Of a stretch of DNA of 64,000 nt, positions 11,641-23,731 are shown in pieces. The notes beneath the pieces are model-generated. The model had not been told where the DNA came from and did no database searches. It saw only the letters and a list, made by a program, of their open reading frames with translations. The stretch is from assembly GCA_023512835.1 (NCBI GenBank), contig CM042092.1, positions 28,345,543 to 28,409,542 of the forward strand, written 5' to 3'. A program made the position numbers and the translations under genes. This stretch comes from Taxillus chinensis (lineage: Eukaryota; Streptophyta; Magnoliopsida; Santalales; Loranthaceae). Every line of letters starts with the position of its first letter. Position 1 is the stretch's first letter.

Positions 11641-13690
11641 AAGCACACGTCCCATTCGATGGCCATGAGAATGAAAACAGATCGATGGGGCTAGAGCAGA
11701 GGTCACCAGGGTATGAGTGATACCCTTCAAAACCTGCAAGAACAGGATGAATCGTATGGCGAAATGATGGCCAGGTTAGTTGAAGGAGCTCCCAGGGAAG
11801 TCGACCAACAACCAAGGCTAGAAGTAACGCAACCTCCACTTCCCCCCGCAGCCCGTGACACATAACACTTGTTCCCGAGCAATTGGGCACGCCTAATCTA
11901 GGCCAATACACTTCACAAGTAATGGGAGTGGCTACGAAGTGGTAGGATCTCCAGCATACAAGGAGGAAGTTGAGTCCCCTGCGCTAAGGAGGATCGAGGA
12001 ACGATTAAAGGCAGTTGAAGGCGCTGAGATTTATGGCATGATCAATCCCAATGAGTTGTGCCTGGTCCCTGGTGTCATTTTACCCCATAAATTTAAGATG
12101 CCCGAATTTGAAAAGTTCAATGGCACACGCTGTCTCAGAACCCACTTGGCGATGCATTGTCAAAAAATGGCAGCATACACTGGTGATGATAAACTCCTTA
12201 TGCACTGCTTTCAGGAGAGTCTAACGGGGGCACCCTTGCGTTGGTATTTCCAGCTGGATGGAGGCCGTATCAGGACGTGGAAGGACCTGGCTACTGTATG
12301 CCTGGCACAGTATAAACATGTCACTGAACTAGCCTTGGACCGTTTGACACTGCAGTCTTTGGAGAAATGTCTTAATGAAAATTTCAAGGACTATGCAAGA
12401 AGGTGGAGGGAAACCGCAGTGGAAGTGCAACCTCCGTTAACAGGAAGAGAGCTCACTACATTGTTCATCAACACATTGAAGGGTGTGTATTATGAAAAAC
12501 TGATTGGTCATGTCTCTAACACTTTTGCTGATCTGGTCGCCGAGCGAACTCATTGAGAGTGGAGTCAAAGGAGGAAAGATGAAGGGTGAAGTGATCAAGG
12601 CACCAAAGAGGTCACCCGTGCCTTCGAAAAAAGAAAGAAGGGGAAACTAAATTCGTGTATCAATCCGGACCAATAATGCAACCTAACCCTGCCCAAATGC
12701 CTGTTTATTTTAGAGCACCTCCAATAGCCGCATACGCCGCACCGACACCTATCTCGCAATTCCAACCTTTCCAATTCCAAGCAAGACCCCAATACACTTA
12801 CCCAGCTCCACAATTTCCTCAACTACCTACCCCAACACCAGTCCAAGCACTTGTCAGAAGCCCATCTACTGACCCGAGACCAAATCAAGCTCCCAAGAAG
12901 CACCAGGAGTTCGACCCAATCCCTATGACCTATGCTAAACTATATCCGAGACTCCTTGAGGAAAGACTGATAGTCCCTACCCCAGTGGGAGAACTGAAAC
13001 TGCCATACCCAAATTGGTATAAACCATACCTTCGTTGCATATATCATGTTGGCGCCGTAGGACACAATGTTGAGGGTTGCATCGCATTTAAAAGAAAGGT
13101 TCAAGCATTAAAAGACGCTCACTGGTTAGATTTCGCGACACTATCCAATTCCCCGAGTGTTAACAACAACCCATTTCCGGAACACTTCAATAATGTTACT
13201 GCCATTACATTGGAAGCTAGGATTACGAAGATATCCCATGTACGGATGCGGAGGGAGCATTTGTTTCGATTTATACTCAAGTATGGATATCTGTGACCCG
13301 GTCCATTATCGAGGGTAAAGAACGGACTGACCAACAAAAAGGTGTCTATTCCATGAGATGGCTCTAGGACATGACATTAACAATTGCATGGAGTTTGAAA
13401 GTCTTGTTCAGGGAATTGATCGACTACCGAAGGATTGAAATTTCGAAACAGGTATATTGAATCATCCATCCAGATGGTCCAAGGAGGTAATTCAGACGGG
13501 TTCGCAGACATGCCGAAACCTCTCCGAATTTATATGACGACTCCGAAAATACCCCGTTACCTCATGGGATCCGACCTCTTACAATTCATATTCCCCCTTA
13601 GCCTTCCTACAAAAGTGAGAAAGTTGTACCATGGAGGTATGGTTGTGAAGCTATAGTATAAGGGGACCCTCAAGCGAAGAAGACAACTCG
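11641..13690 (+). pseudogene. gag: Ogre/Tat gag, frameshifted
   Basis: Encodes the capsid/nucleocapsid precursor. The N-terminal part (11720-11865) is in a different frame from the core. The core (11939-12556) holds the typical Tat capsid segment: PEFEKFNGT, then HLAMHCQKMAAYTGDDKLL, then LTGAPLRWY, and FKDYARRWRE. A Pro/Gln-rich linker (12655-12900) follows, then FDPIPMTYAKLYP, the CIYHVGAVGHNVEGC knuckle-like motif (about 13036-13082), and a second GHDINNC motif near 13370. PKPLRIY near 13523 is the usual end section. At least three frame changes and several stops break it. It should feed directly into the protease. Confidence 0.8.
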
Positions 13691-13696
13691 GAGGGG

Positions 13697-14365
13697 ATGT
13701 CCCTATGCACCCGACATGTTAGGGCAACCAAAAAAGGGAAAAGCCGTGGTGAAGGATATGTCACCCTGCATCAGAACCATCCAAAGAAGAGGTTCGGATC
13801 ATTGAAGAGGATCTTTGTTGAATTTGTGAAGTTAATTAAGTATAGTGAATATAACATTGTGGATCGGTTGAGCAAACAACCAACTCGAATTTCATTACTT
13901 TCACTGCTAAAGGACTCTACTCTACATCAGGAAGCATTAATGAAGGTCCTTAGCAAAGCTTATGTCCCGCCAACTATTTCAATGGAAAACGTGGACACAA
14001 TTGCTGGAAACCTTGTAGTGGACAACTTCATATCATTTAGCGAGGATGAACTACCACAGGAGGGCAAGGGTCACATCAAAGCTTTGCATATCTCAGTCAA
14101 ATGCAAAGAACACACCATCTCCGAGGTACTGATTGATAATGGGTCCGCTGTCAACATTATGCCCCTACAAATATTACAGCAGCTTCCCATAGATTCCTCA
14201 TATATACGGTCGAGTAACATGGTAGTTCGAGCTTTTAACGATGGGAAGAGAGAAGTGACAGGGACCTTGGATATTCCATTGTTGATTGGACCTGCAATAC
14301 TCTTGGTGGAATTTCAGATCTTGGATATTTCACCATATTATAGTCGCTATTAGGAAGGCCATGGA
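13697..14365 (+). pseudogene. Ogre/Tat aspartic protease, 5' part
   Basis: Open frame of 218 codons, cut by the nested copia. The region before the catalytic site reads LIKYSEYNIVDRL and ALMKVLSKAYVPP. ALHISVKC then leads into the active-site loop VLIDNGSAVNIMP at about 14130-14165. The loop is D-N-G instead of the commoner D-T-G or D-S-G, a variant also known in Ogre-type proteases. VVRAFNDGKREV and the LDISPYYS end segment are typical. Just after the last open codon a frame change leads to G-R-P-W at the insertion point, where the Trp codon is part of the duplicated ATGGA. The gene continues at 23727. Confidence 0.8.
14361..14365. repeat. TSD ATGGA, left copy (nested copia)
   Basis: Matches 23727-23731 exactly; a 5-bp duplication is the normal copia integration footprint. 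Confidence 0.9.
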
Positions 14366-16188
14366 TGTTGGAATACTGGAATGGGGTTAACGATTAACCG
14401 CAGCGGAAATGAATTTTAAAAATTTTATTCCGGCAAACAAACAAGAGGATCTAAACATGAATCAATTCGTTTAATTTTGCAAAGAGAGAAAAGAAGAAAC
14501 CAACCTGAAGAACGGTAAAGCTAGAACCCTCTTCTTTTCCCTCCAAGAACGAACTCACGATCCGCCTTTGATCGTCCTCGCGATCTCCTGGATTTAACCA
14601 CCAAATAGCCTTCTCTGCTATTCACCTTCTCAAGGAGTACTGTGTGTGTCACCCTTGGATCAAAGAACAGGAACACCACCTCTGCTAGGGTTGGCCGTCA
14701 CTGTCTCTCTCTCTCTCTTGTCGTCAATGATTGCACACGCACACCATTTAACCTAGGAGGCTATGCATCTATTTATAGACCTAGGGTTACCCCCTGTTCT
14801 ATTACGCATATGCCCCTTTAGTTAAATAATAATAATACATATTATTTAAACTATTTAAATAATATAATTATTATGCAACAAACTAATTAAATAAATATAT
14901 AATATTATTTATTTATCAAATAAATAAATAATTTATTTATTCATTTAATCACATTAAATGGATAAAATATTTATTATTATTTATTTAATCTAATTAAATA
15001 AATAACCATGTGATATATATTTAACTCTTAAATATATATTAACACACGTTAATTAATTAGCTCTTAAGCACAACCAGGAGAATTAACTCACAACGATCCA
15101 GTACTCCATACAAGAATAAACGGTGCTAGCAAGAGGGACCAAATGGACCCACTTAATCGAAGCTCCAATAAATAATATTTAATTAATTAATCTCATTAAT
15201 CAATTAAATCATTATTTATTAGTTTTAGTCCGAGCCACGATCAGGGACTAAAACCCACTCTAAGATCAAGCGGATATGATTACAAGAATCCATAATAAAT
15301 TATTTGTCCATCGATATGACTGATTTCCATGTGATATGATCCTCCACTATGATATTCATAATTAGAGACAGTATCAATAGATTCCGTTCAACCTCTCTAA
15401 TTATATCTTTATCCATGTGTTACCATTAATTCTCTAATGGGCGACCTATTTATAATCCAATCATGAATTAGGATTTATAATAAATTATATCTAATATAAT
15501 TACAAGCGCTTGATTCACCCAAGAATCCCGAATTAAACAACATGGGAATATCATTACTCTTCGTATAACGAAGCGTTGGATTCCATGCACCTGACTTGAC
15601 GCTCCCACTATCTATAATATTATATCTCCAAGATATCGAGGTATTTGAAGCACTAAGCCTCTCACTCATTAATAAGTCAAAAGACATAAATTATAGACAT
15701 GAGTTAATCAAACGGTCCTGGATTAAGATTAATCCATAAATCATCATCTAGCGATAAAATATAAAGTTCTTCATACAATGCAACGGATATTAGTTGAAGA
15801 ACTTATTCTATCATGGTCCTGTTCAATATGTATGATTACATACCTGGCACTACTATTTGTAAACTCTTTACAATGATCCTAGATTAGATCACTCCCACTA
15901 TGGAAATAGTCCGCACCACAATCTTATCAGAATAGAGCATCCCAAACTCTATTAACCGATTGTGAACTAATTTTATACTTAGTCTAATTAGTGGATCTAT
16001 TGTATGTGTCTCACACATACCCAGTAATAGACTTTGATAAGCAATGAGATGTTATGATGCTCAGCCACACAAGAAAGCAGAATAATGCAATCTAATAAAT
16101 ATTTAAACAAAAAAAAATATTTCAATTAATCGAAATAGTCTTTACATTATTAGGATTACACATTGCTTTATATAGCACTATCCCAACA
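14366..16188 (-). mobile_element. 3' LTR of nested copia
   Basis: On the minus strand the ends are TGTTGGGATAG (at 16188) and ...ATTCCAACA (at 14366). The minus-strand TATA box (CTATAAATAG) is at 14769-14778, followed in transcript direction by a leader containing short CT/GA runs. The middle (14820-15070) is very AT-rich. Confidence 0.93.
14769..14778 (-). promoter_or_regulatory. LTR TATA box of nested copia
   Basis: CTATAAATAG on the minus strand. The 5' LTR copy at 22305-22314, identical, is the one that would drive the full element transcript. Confidence 0.65.
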
Positions 16189-16200
16189 ATCTCCCACTTG
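16189..16200 (-). promoter_or_regulatory. Polypurine tract of nested copia
   Basis: CAAGTGGGAGAT on the minus strand, directly against the 3' LTR. It is the plus-strand DNA primer site. Confidence 0.85.
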
Positions 16201-16202
16201 CA

Positions 16203-16700
16203 TTAAAGCAACTGTGTCATATCCCGAATTCCCAACCTCTCAAGGTGTCCATCAAAAACTCTAGAAGGAAGAGTCTTTGTAAAAGGATCACTGGGGTTGT
16301 CCTCCGATGCTATCTTGCATACTGACACGTCACCACGCTCCACAATGTCTCTGATGAGGTGAAACTTCCGTTCAATGTGTTTTCCCCTTTGATGGCTTCT
16401 TGGTTCCTTACTATTTGCAACCGCACCACTATTGTCACAATAAATGGTCATGGGTTGCTCAAGGTCAAGGATAACCTCTAAATCCCTTAAGAAGTTACGG
16501 AGCCATACAGCCCTCTTTGACAGCCTTCCGAAGCCGCCACATATTCGGCTTCCATAGTAGAGTCGAAACACAAGATTGTTTCACACTCCTCCAAACTATA
16601 GCTCCACCATTCAAAGTGAACACAGAGCCAGGAGGTTGATTTCCTCGAATCTGGATCTGATTGAAAATCGAATCGGTGTATCCCACAAGGTCAAATCCGA
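16203..16700 (-). pseudogene. Copia RNase H domain
   Basis: RNase H removes the RNA template during reverse transcription. The readable part (16571-16203) carries the copia C-terminal signature: WLRNFLRDL, then YCDNSGAVANSKEP, then RGKHIERKFHLIRDIVERGDV, and the DPFTKTLPSRVFDGHLERLG end segment with a stop just before the polypurine tract. The upstream part (16686-16571), with GYTDSIFNQ, is in another frame, so one frameshift separates it. The D of YCDNSGA is one of the catalytic acids. Confidence 0.85.
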
Positions 16701-17779
16701 TCCCGAATACACGAGCATCTAATTCCTAGTTCTCCGAAGATACTTAAGAATATGCTTAACTGATTCCCAATGTTTGATTCCCGGATTCGATTGATATCTA
16801 CTAACAATTCCCACCGCATAACAAATATCCGGTCTCGTACATAACATAGCATACATTAGACTACCAACTCTTTGAAGCATAGGGTATCTTTCGCATGCTA
16901 TCGATCTCTGCTTGTGTCTTAGGAGACATTTCCTTAGACAACGTAATTCCATTTCTCATGGGTTGTTGACCCTTTTTGGAATTTTGCATACAATACTTCT
17001 CAAGTATTTTATCTATGTACGAGGCTTGGGATAATGCTAACATCTTGTTCTTCCTATCACGGTAAATACGGATTCCAAGAACATAGCTTGCTTCTCCCAA
17101 GTCTTTCATCCTGGAATTGTTTAGTCAACCACTTGTTTGACCGATTCCAATGATATTATATCATTCCCAATGATAAGAATATCATCAACATAAAGAATAA
17201 GAAAGACCACATTTCCATCCTTTATCTTGCTATAGACGCATGGCTCGCCTATGCTCGCCTTGAAATCAAATGATTTGACCACCTCGTCAAATCTAATGTT
17301 CCAAGACCTAGAGGCTTGTTTGAGTCCATAAATGGATCTCTACAACTTGCATACTTTATGTTGTTGCCCTTTAGCAATGAATCCTTCAGGTGTATCATTA
17401 TAGATACTCTCCTCCAAACGACCATTCAAGAATGCCGTTTTCACGTCCATTTGCCAAATCTCATAATCGAGATGTGCGGCTATAGACAAGGAGGATGCGA
17501 ATGGATTTGAGCATGGCAACCGGAGAGAAGGTTTCCTCATAATTGATACCTTCTTTCTGGGGTGTAGCCCTTGGCTACTAGCCTAGCTTTAAAAGTCTCT
17601 ACTTTTGCATCCGCGCCTCTTTTCCTTTTATAAATCCATTTGCATCCAATTGGTTTCACCCCTTTGGGCAAATCCACAAGTTCCCAAACTTGGTTTGAAT
17701 ACATTGAATTCATTTCAACATCCATTGCTTGTTGCCATGCTTTGGAATCTACATCATTCGGTGCATCACTCAGGGTCAA
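16700..17779 (-). pseudogene. Copia reverse transcriptase, frameshifted
   Basis: RT copies element RNA to DNA. Motifs in order on the minus strand: AWQQAMDVEMNSM and IGCKWIYKRKRG with ARLVAKGYT (17779-17537); the segment with WQMDVKTAFLNGRLEE (17540-17340), holding the first catalytic Asp; the YVDD box at 17192-17181 with ILYVDDILIIGND around it; MKDLGEASYVLGI (17109); and the tail VGSLMYAMLCTRPDICYAVG (about 16866). At least three frameshifts break it. The catalytic residues are still visible. Confidence 0.88.
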
Positions 17780-17795
17780 GGGATCATCTTTATGA

Positions 17796-18819
17796 TCATC
17801 GAGAGATAGCTACCAGAGCATCTCCAACTCCCATGTAACGGTCCGGTTGTCTAACAACCCTCCCACTACGACGCAAAGTAACTGGATGTTGTTCCAATGT
17901 TGTGGTCTCATTTCTTATGATTGGTTGATCAATAATGATATCATCATGTTGATCCCGAGTTGAGCCACTGATCTCATCAACTGGTATCTCATCCAACTCT
18001 ATTCGATGATCTGATTTGTGATTTTTAATATGGTCATCTTCAAGATATTTAGCATTTGTCGATACAAATACTTTATTATCTTTCTGACTATAAAATAAAC
18101 CACCTTTCGTTTCTTTTGGATATCCTACAAAAATGCACAACTCAGTGCGTGCATCCAACTTATCCACCTTAGCCCTTTTGACATGAGCCCTACACCCCCA
18201 AATTCGGATATGCCTTAAACTTGGTTTACGACCTGTCCATAATTCGAATGGTGTCTTAGGTATGGATTTAGAAGGTACCCTGTTTATCAAATAAACAGAC
18301 GTTTGTAGTGCATACCCCCAAAATGATTTGGGCAATGATGAACTACTTAACATTGATCTCATCATGTCAAGCATTGTCCTATTCCTCCTCTCTGCAACAC
18401 CGTTTTGTTGTGGTGTGCCAGGTGCGAGAGAGTTGAGACAATATCCCATTATCGATTAGATATGACCTAAACTCATTATCCAGGTACTCTCCACCTCGAT
18501 CTGATCGAAGCATCTTGATAGATTTACCTAATTGCTTTTCCGTCTCAGTCCGAAATTCTTTGAACTTTTCAAAAGTCTCCGACTTACGGTGTATTAGGTA
18601 AACATATCCATATCTAGAGAAATCGTCAATAAAAGTGACGAAATACTCATAACCTCCTCTTGCTTGTACAATAAATGGTCCACAAACATCCGTATGTACT
18701 AGCTCTAGGAGATCATTAACACGATGTCCTTTCGAAGGAAAAGACCTCTTGGTCATTTTACCCTCCAAACATGATTCACATGTGGGTAAAGGAGTAACCT
18801 CTAAACCATTCAAGTCCAT
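17796..18819 (-). pseudogene. Copia integrase
   Basis: Integrase inserts element DNA into the genome. The catalytic core shows D in LVHTDVCGPF, D in MLRSDRGGEY (18819-18379 frame) and E in [13 protein letters not shown] (near 18413-18375), so the D,D-35,E triad is present. A frameshift near 18440 separates the second D from the E. Downstream [19 protein letters not shown] and [17 protein letters not shown] are the usual copia C-terminal segments, followed by an acidic linker and [16 protein letters not shown]. The gag-pre-integrase zinc segment lies just upstream. Confidence 0.88.
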
Positions 18820-19042
18820 CCTTTACTAACCTTTGAATCCTAGTTTGGTTAATATGTCCAAGTCTCACGTGCCATAGATATGTTTCATTTGTATCTGTCT
18901 TAACTCGTTTTGGAATGGGTTCATCATCAATTATTTCAGTGTTTAACAATGTATGAATGCTAGGATTAATTTTGTAAAGATTGTTTTCCTTTATACCAGA
19001 ACATATCAAAATATTATTCTTATAAACCTGAAACATTTTCAA
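18776..19042 (-). pseudogene. Copia gag-pre-integrase (zinc) segment
   Basis: Contains ETYLWHVRLGHINQTRIQRL, the LWHxRLGH motif that starts the His/His/Cys/Cys zinc domain of copia integrase; the two Cys (CESCLEGK) fall in the next frame (about 18787-18760). It normally joins the protease region upstream and the integrase core downstream in one polyprotein; here a frameshift splits it. Confidence 0.8.
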
Positions 19043-19146
19043 AGAAAATGAATAGAATAACCATGTTCAACCAAAGAAGAAACCAAAATCAAATTCCTGT
19101 TCAACCCGGTACATAAAAACAATCCTTTAACAAAATAAATTTATTT

Positions 19147-19857
19147 CTAAAATATAACTTTAGCACTCCCACTTGCCATTCTTTGGCCCGAATCCCCAGT
19201 GCCAACTCTAAAAATGAATTCCTCTTCCTTAAGTCGCCTTTGGACCTGAAGTCCCTGCAAAGAAGTACAAACATTATTAGTGGCACCAGAATCTATAATC
19301 CAAAGATTATTTGATTTTTCCACTAAACCAGTTTCAAGGACAAGTACAATACCTTCCTTTGGCTTCACCGTTTGGAGGTACTCTTTACAGTTCCTCTTCC
19401 AGTGCCCTTCTTTGCCGCAATGGAAACACTTTCCAACTTTAGGAGTCTTCTTTTTCTTGTTCACCTTCCTCTTGGCTTTTAAAGATGCCTTTTTCTTGTC
19501 ACTTAGCTTCTTCTTCTTCTTAAGAGAAGAACCAGCAACAACCATGTTCACCTCACCTTTCTTAGACTTAATGATTCCCTCATAGGTTTGTAATTCGGTC
19601 ATAAGAGTGGTGAGGTTTAGATCCATTTTATTCAAGACATAATTAGTCTTAAAAGAAATGAAGCTATCAGGAGAGTCTCTAGTATCATACCAACTTGAGT
19701 CTCGTTGATCTATACTAGCTCCATGGATCTCGGCCTCATTAAAATGAGCCATGATCTCTAAGAGATGATCCCTAATAGGAGTTCCCACTTTCATGCGACT
19801 ATTCATAATAGCTCTCACGGCCTCAAACCGCGCACGAATTGAGATCTCCCCAAACAT
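19147..19857 (-). pseudogene. Copia gag (middle and zinc knuckle) with protease start
   Basis: One 236-codon frame. The first half is the gag segment with MNSRMKVGTPIRDHLLEIM and LTTLMTELQTYEG. A long Lys-rich stretch follows, then a complete zinc knuckle CFHCGKEGHWKRNC (19428-19387; C-x2-C-x4-H-x4-C), which binds element RNA. About 40 residues on, the protease active site WIIDSGATNNVC (about 19302-19268) shows the catalytic D-S-G. The protease tail runs to 19147, where a frameshift ends it. Confidence 0.9.
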
Positions 19858-20163
19858 AGCTTAGTAAAGAATCCATGATATCCTTGGCGATTCGCATCCC
19901 TTGATGTTGTTGTTGCAACACATTGGACATGGATGCCAACATGTAACAACGAGTCATATCATCGGACGCAATCCACTTATCATAGGCATCCTTTGCGGTT
20001 TTGAAGCATTAGCCAGGAGGTTCAGGTGGACAAGGCTCGATAGCAGACAAACTTGTGCTTTTCAACGATTTAACACAATATTCGGATTACGCTTCCAATC
20101 ATTGAAATTTTCACCGGTCAATTTATTTTGGCTCAATAAAACGGCTAGTGGGTTAAAAGACAT
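19858..20163 (-). pseudogene. Copia gag N-terminus
   Basis: ATG at 20163 starts M-S-F-N-P-L-A-V-L-L followed by LTGENFNDWKRN, the standard beginning of copia gag (L-x-G-x-N-x-x-x-W). It runs in frame to 20062, then breaks. This ATG is chosen over the upstream in-frame one at 20250 because the conserved motif starts here and the 29 residues before it have no gag character. Confidence 0.8.
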
Positions 20164-21884
20164 TTTCCGAAAATATAAAATATAAAATGTTTTAGAATGG
20201 CATACATCATAACTAAATTTAGTAAAATGCATATACATTAATGAATGCATGAATGCACAAGTATTAATAAAACCCTAAATCAATACTCTTACTACGAATA
20301 ACAAAATATCCAGAATCAATAAACCTCCTTTGGGAGAATAAACTTTTTCTTTACTTTGTCGGGACCCTCCCAATTGATTTGGCTTTCCTAAATATCGCAT
20401 ATTCAACCAATTCAATTTTCGTTTATATTTGGTCCACATCCCTTGCAACGGCGCCTCTTTGGAAGATTAATGCAAGAGATCGTGTTGAGTGTATAACCAT
20501 TATTTCGTGTCTTATTACCTAAACCTTTTGAATTGCCTAGCTTTGGCGAGGTGTCAATCAACTGGTTTAAATAATAAGTAAACTATCCTTTTAGGAAAAT
20601 AACTTGAGCCTAGTCCATAAAATCTCTTCGGAGATACATTAAGACATATACCTTAGTTATTTAATAATGGAGACCATGGGTCTTATTCCCAATAAAACCC
20701 TCTCACACTCAATATTTTACAAATTGGGTTTTAATATATATATATATATATATTTTATTTAACTCTTAAATAAAATATGATGCATGAAAAATAATATGTA
20801 GACGGCACTCCTAATTATATATGTAATGTGTTCACGTGATGTGCAATTTATAAAACAAACATTAAATAAACTACGGCCGTAATACCAAGGGATCCATCCT
20901 ATGAAGAAAAATAAAGCAAAAAACAAGACACTCTTGCAGGCTCTTTATCTTCATCTTTCCTGGTTGATCTTCATTGTCTTCATCTTGCAAGCGGCCTGAA
21001 TAATTTTAATAGATAACAATTATTCATTAAAATTATCTCTTACTTAAAATTAAAATAATTTAATTATGGATAACAATTATCCAATTATAAAATTATTTTT
21101 CATTTAAGACTAATATAGATAATTATAGAAAGATCCAATCTTCCAAAATTAACTATGTCAATATTTTTATTTCCAAAAATTATTCTATCAATATAGAATA
21201 AAATTTAATAGATAACAATTATCCATTAAAATTTTCTCTCACTTAAATATTTAAATAATTCAATTATGAATAACAGTTATCCAATTATAGAATTATTTTT
21301 TATTTAAAATTGATATAACTAATTATAGAAAGATCTAATCTTTCAAAATTAATTATGTCAACTTTCTATAATTTCTAAATATTATTCCATCAATATAGAA
21401 TAAACTTTAGAGTATTAAAAAACAAGAAAGTAAATCGGCATGAGAAAACCCGCCGCCGCATGGGACTCCTCCACCACCGGATCGTTGTGAGAGACTAGGT
21501 GGAAGGTTGCGTCTACTTCGGCTCGGCGACTCGTCATCCACTTTTATTCCAGGCTCATGAATATTACATAAAATATTTCTATGCCAATTATGGCTTACAA
21601 GATGCTAAAAAATAAAATAAAGAAACTAGCGAGGAAACACGGTGATAATAGACCGCCCCTCTAGCAAATTACATCTCATGTAAATACAACCAAAACTAAG
21701 ATCCCAAGGCCGGCAAACCATCACAATTAATATATATTAAATCTTTCATCACATGAACAAAATATATAAATCCATACACCACCTGTAACATACATCTCAT
21801 GTATAAACATATGAACCCTAGAGTGCCGCTACTTCTATTCATACATCCAGGGCCAAATTAAACAAATTGATTAACATGTTTAAA
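20164..21884 (-). other. Long 5' leader of nested copia
   Basis: About 1.7 kb between the PBS and the gag start with no usable frame. It contains a TA run near 20734-20752, a direct repeat pair of about 200 bp (21004-21415), and a GC-rich patch (21440-21540). Such a long leader may carry packaging signals; that is inference. Confidence 0.6.
21004..21415. repeat. Two direct copies of a ~200-bp AT-rich unit
   Basis: Both start TTTAATAGATAAC (21004 and 21204) and share ATAACAATTATCC, then AATTATAGAAAGATC, then ATCAATATAGAATAAA in the same order. They are diverged by several percent and lie in the copia leader. Confidence 0.85.
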
Positions 21885-21895
21885 GCTCGATACCA
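21885..21895 (-). promoter_or_regulatory. Primer binding site of nested copia
   Basis: TGGTATCGAGC on the minus strand, two bases inside the 5' LTR edge; initiator tRNA-Met type. Confidence 0.85.
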
Positions 21896-21897
21896 AT

Positions 21898-23726
21898 TGT
21901 TGGAATACCTGGAATGGGGTTAACGATTAACCGCAGCGGAAAACGAATTTTAAAAATTTTATTCCAAAGAAACAAACAACAGGATCTAAACATGAATCAA
22001 TTCGTTTAATTTTGCAAAGAGAGAAAAGAAGAAACCAACCTGAAGAACGGTAAAGCTAGAACCCTCTTCTTTTCCCTCCAAGAACGAACTCACGATCTGT
22101 CTTTGATCGTCCTCGCGATCTCCTGGATTCAACCACCAAATAGCCTTCTCTGCTATTCACCTTCTCAAGGAGTACAGTGTGGCACCCTTGGATCAAAGAA
22201 CAGGAACACCACCTCTGCTAGGGTTGGCCGTCACCTGCTCTCTCTCTCTCTCTTGGTCATCAATGATTGCACACGCACACCATTTAACCTAGGAGGCTAT
22301 GCATCTATTTATAGACCTAGGGTTACCCCCTGTTCTATTACGCATACGCCCCTTTAGTTAAATAATAATAATACATATTATTTAAACTATTTAAATAATA
22401 TAATTATTATGCAACAAACTAATTAAATAAATATATAATATTATTTATTTATCAAATAAATAAATAATTTATTTATTCATTTAATCACATTAAATGGATA
22501 AAATATTTATTATTATTTATTTAATCTAATTAAATAAATAACCATGTGATATATATTTAACTCTTAAATATATATTAACACACGTTAATTAATTAGCTCT
22601 TAAGCACAACCAGAGAATTAACTCACAACGATCCAAGTACTCCATACAAGAATAAACGGTGTTAGCAAGAGGGACCAAATGGACCCACTTAATCGAAGCT
22701 CCAATAAATAATATTTAATTAATTAATCTCATTAATCAATTAAATCATTATTTATTAGTTTTAGTCCGAGCCACGATCGGGGACTAAAATCGCACTCTAA
22801 GATCAAGCGATATGATTACAAGAATCCATAATAAATTATTTGTCCATCGATATAACCGATTTCCATGTGATATGATCCTCCACTATGATATTCATAATTA
22901 GAGACAGTTATCAATAGATTCCGTTCAACCTCTCTAATTATATCTTTATCCATGTGTTACCATTAATTCTCTAATGGGCGACCTATTCATAATCCAATCA
23001 TGAATTAGGATTTATAATAAATTATATCTAATATAATTACAAGCGCTTGATTCACCCAAGAATCTCGAATTAAACAACATGGGAATATCATTACTCTTCG
23101 TATAACGAAGCGTTGGATTCCATGCACCTGACTTGACGCTCCCACTATCTATAATATTATATCTCCAAGATATCGAGGTATTTGAAGCACTAAGCCTCTC
23201 ACTCATTAATAAGTCAAAAGACATAAATTATAGACATGAGTTAATCAAACGGTCTGGATTAAGATTAATCCATAAATCGATCATCTAGCGATAAAATATA
23301 AAGTTCTTCATACAATGCAACGGATATTAGTTGAAGAACTTATTCTATCAAGGGTCTGTTCAATATGTATGATTACATACCTGGCACTACTATTTGTAAA
23401 CTCTTTACAATGATCCTAGATTAGATCACTCCCACTATGGAAATAGTCCGCACCACAATCTTATCGCAGAATAGAGCATCCCAAACTCTATTAACCGATT
23501 GTGAACTAATTTTATACTTAGTCTAATTAGTGGATCTATTGTATGTGTCTCACACATACCCAGTAATAGACTTTGATAAGCAATGAGATGTTATGATGCT
23601 CGACCACACAAGAAAGCAGAATAATGCAATCTAATAAATATTTAAACAAAAAAAATATTTCAATTAATCGAAATAGTCTTTACATTATTAGGATTACACA
23701 TTGCTTTATATAGCACTATCCCAACA
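21898..23726 (-). mobile_element. 5' LTR of nested copia
   Basis: Pairs with 14366-16188. The differences seen are small (for example around 21950, 22100, 22175 and 23350). The minus-strand TATA box is at 22305-22314. Confidence 0.93.
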
Positions 23727-23731
23727 ATGGA
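23727..23731. repeat. TSD ATGGA, right copy (nested copia)
   Basis: Pairs with 14361-14365. Removing the copia and one ATGGA rejoins the Ogre protease reading. Confidence 0.9.

Larger units (their letters stand above)
14366..23726 (-). mobile_element. Nested Ty1/copia retrotransposon (9361 bp), complete but mutated
   Basis: LTRs of 1823 bp (14366-16188) and 1829 bp (21898-23726), PBS at 21885-21895, polypurine tract at 16189-16200, TSD ATGGA on both sides. On the minus strand the order is gag, protease, integrase, RT, RNase H, which defines Ty1/copia. By eye the LTRs differ at only a few percent of positions, so it is younger than its Ogre host. Frameshifts in gag, the gag-pre-integrase region and RT make it non-autonomous. 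It interrupts the Ogre protease gene in the opposite orientation. Confidence 0.95.
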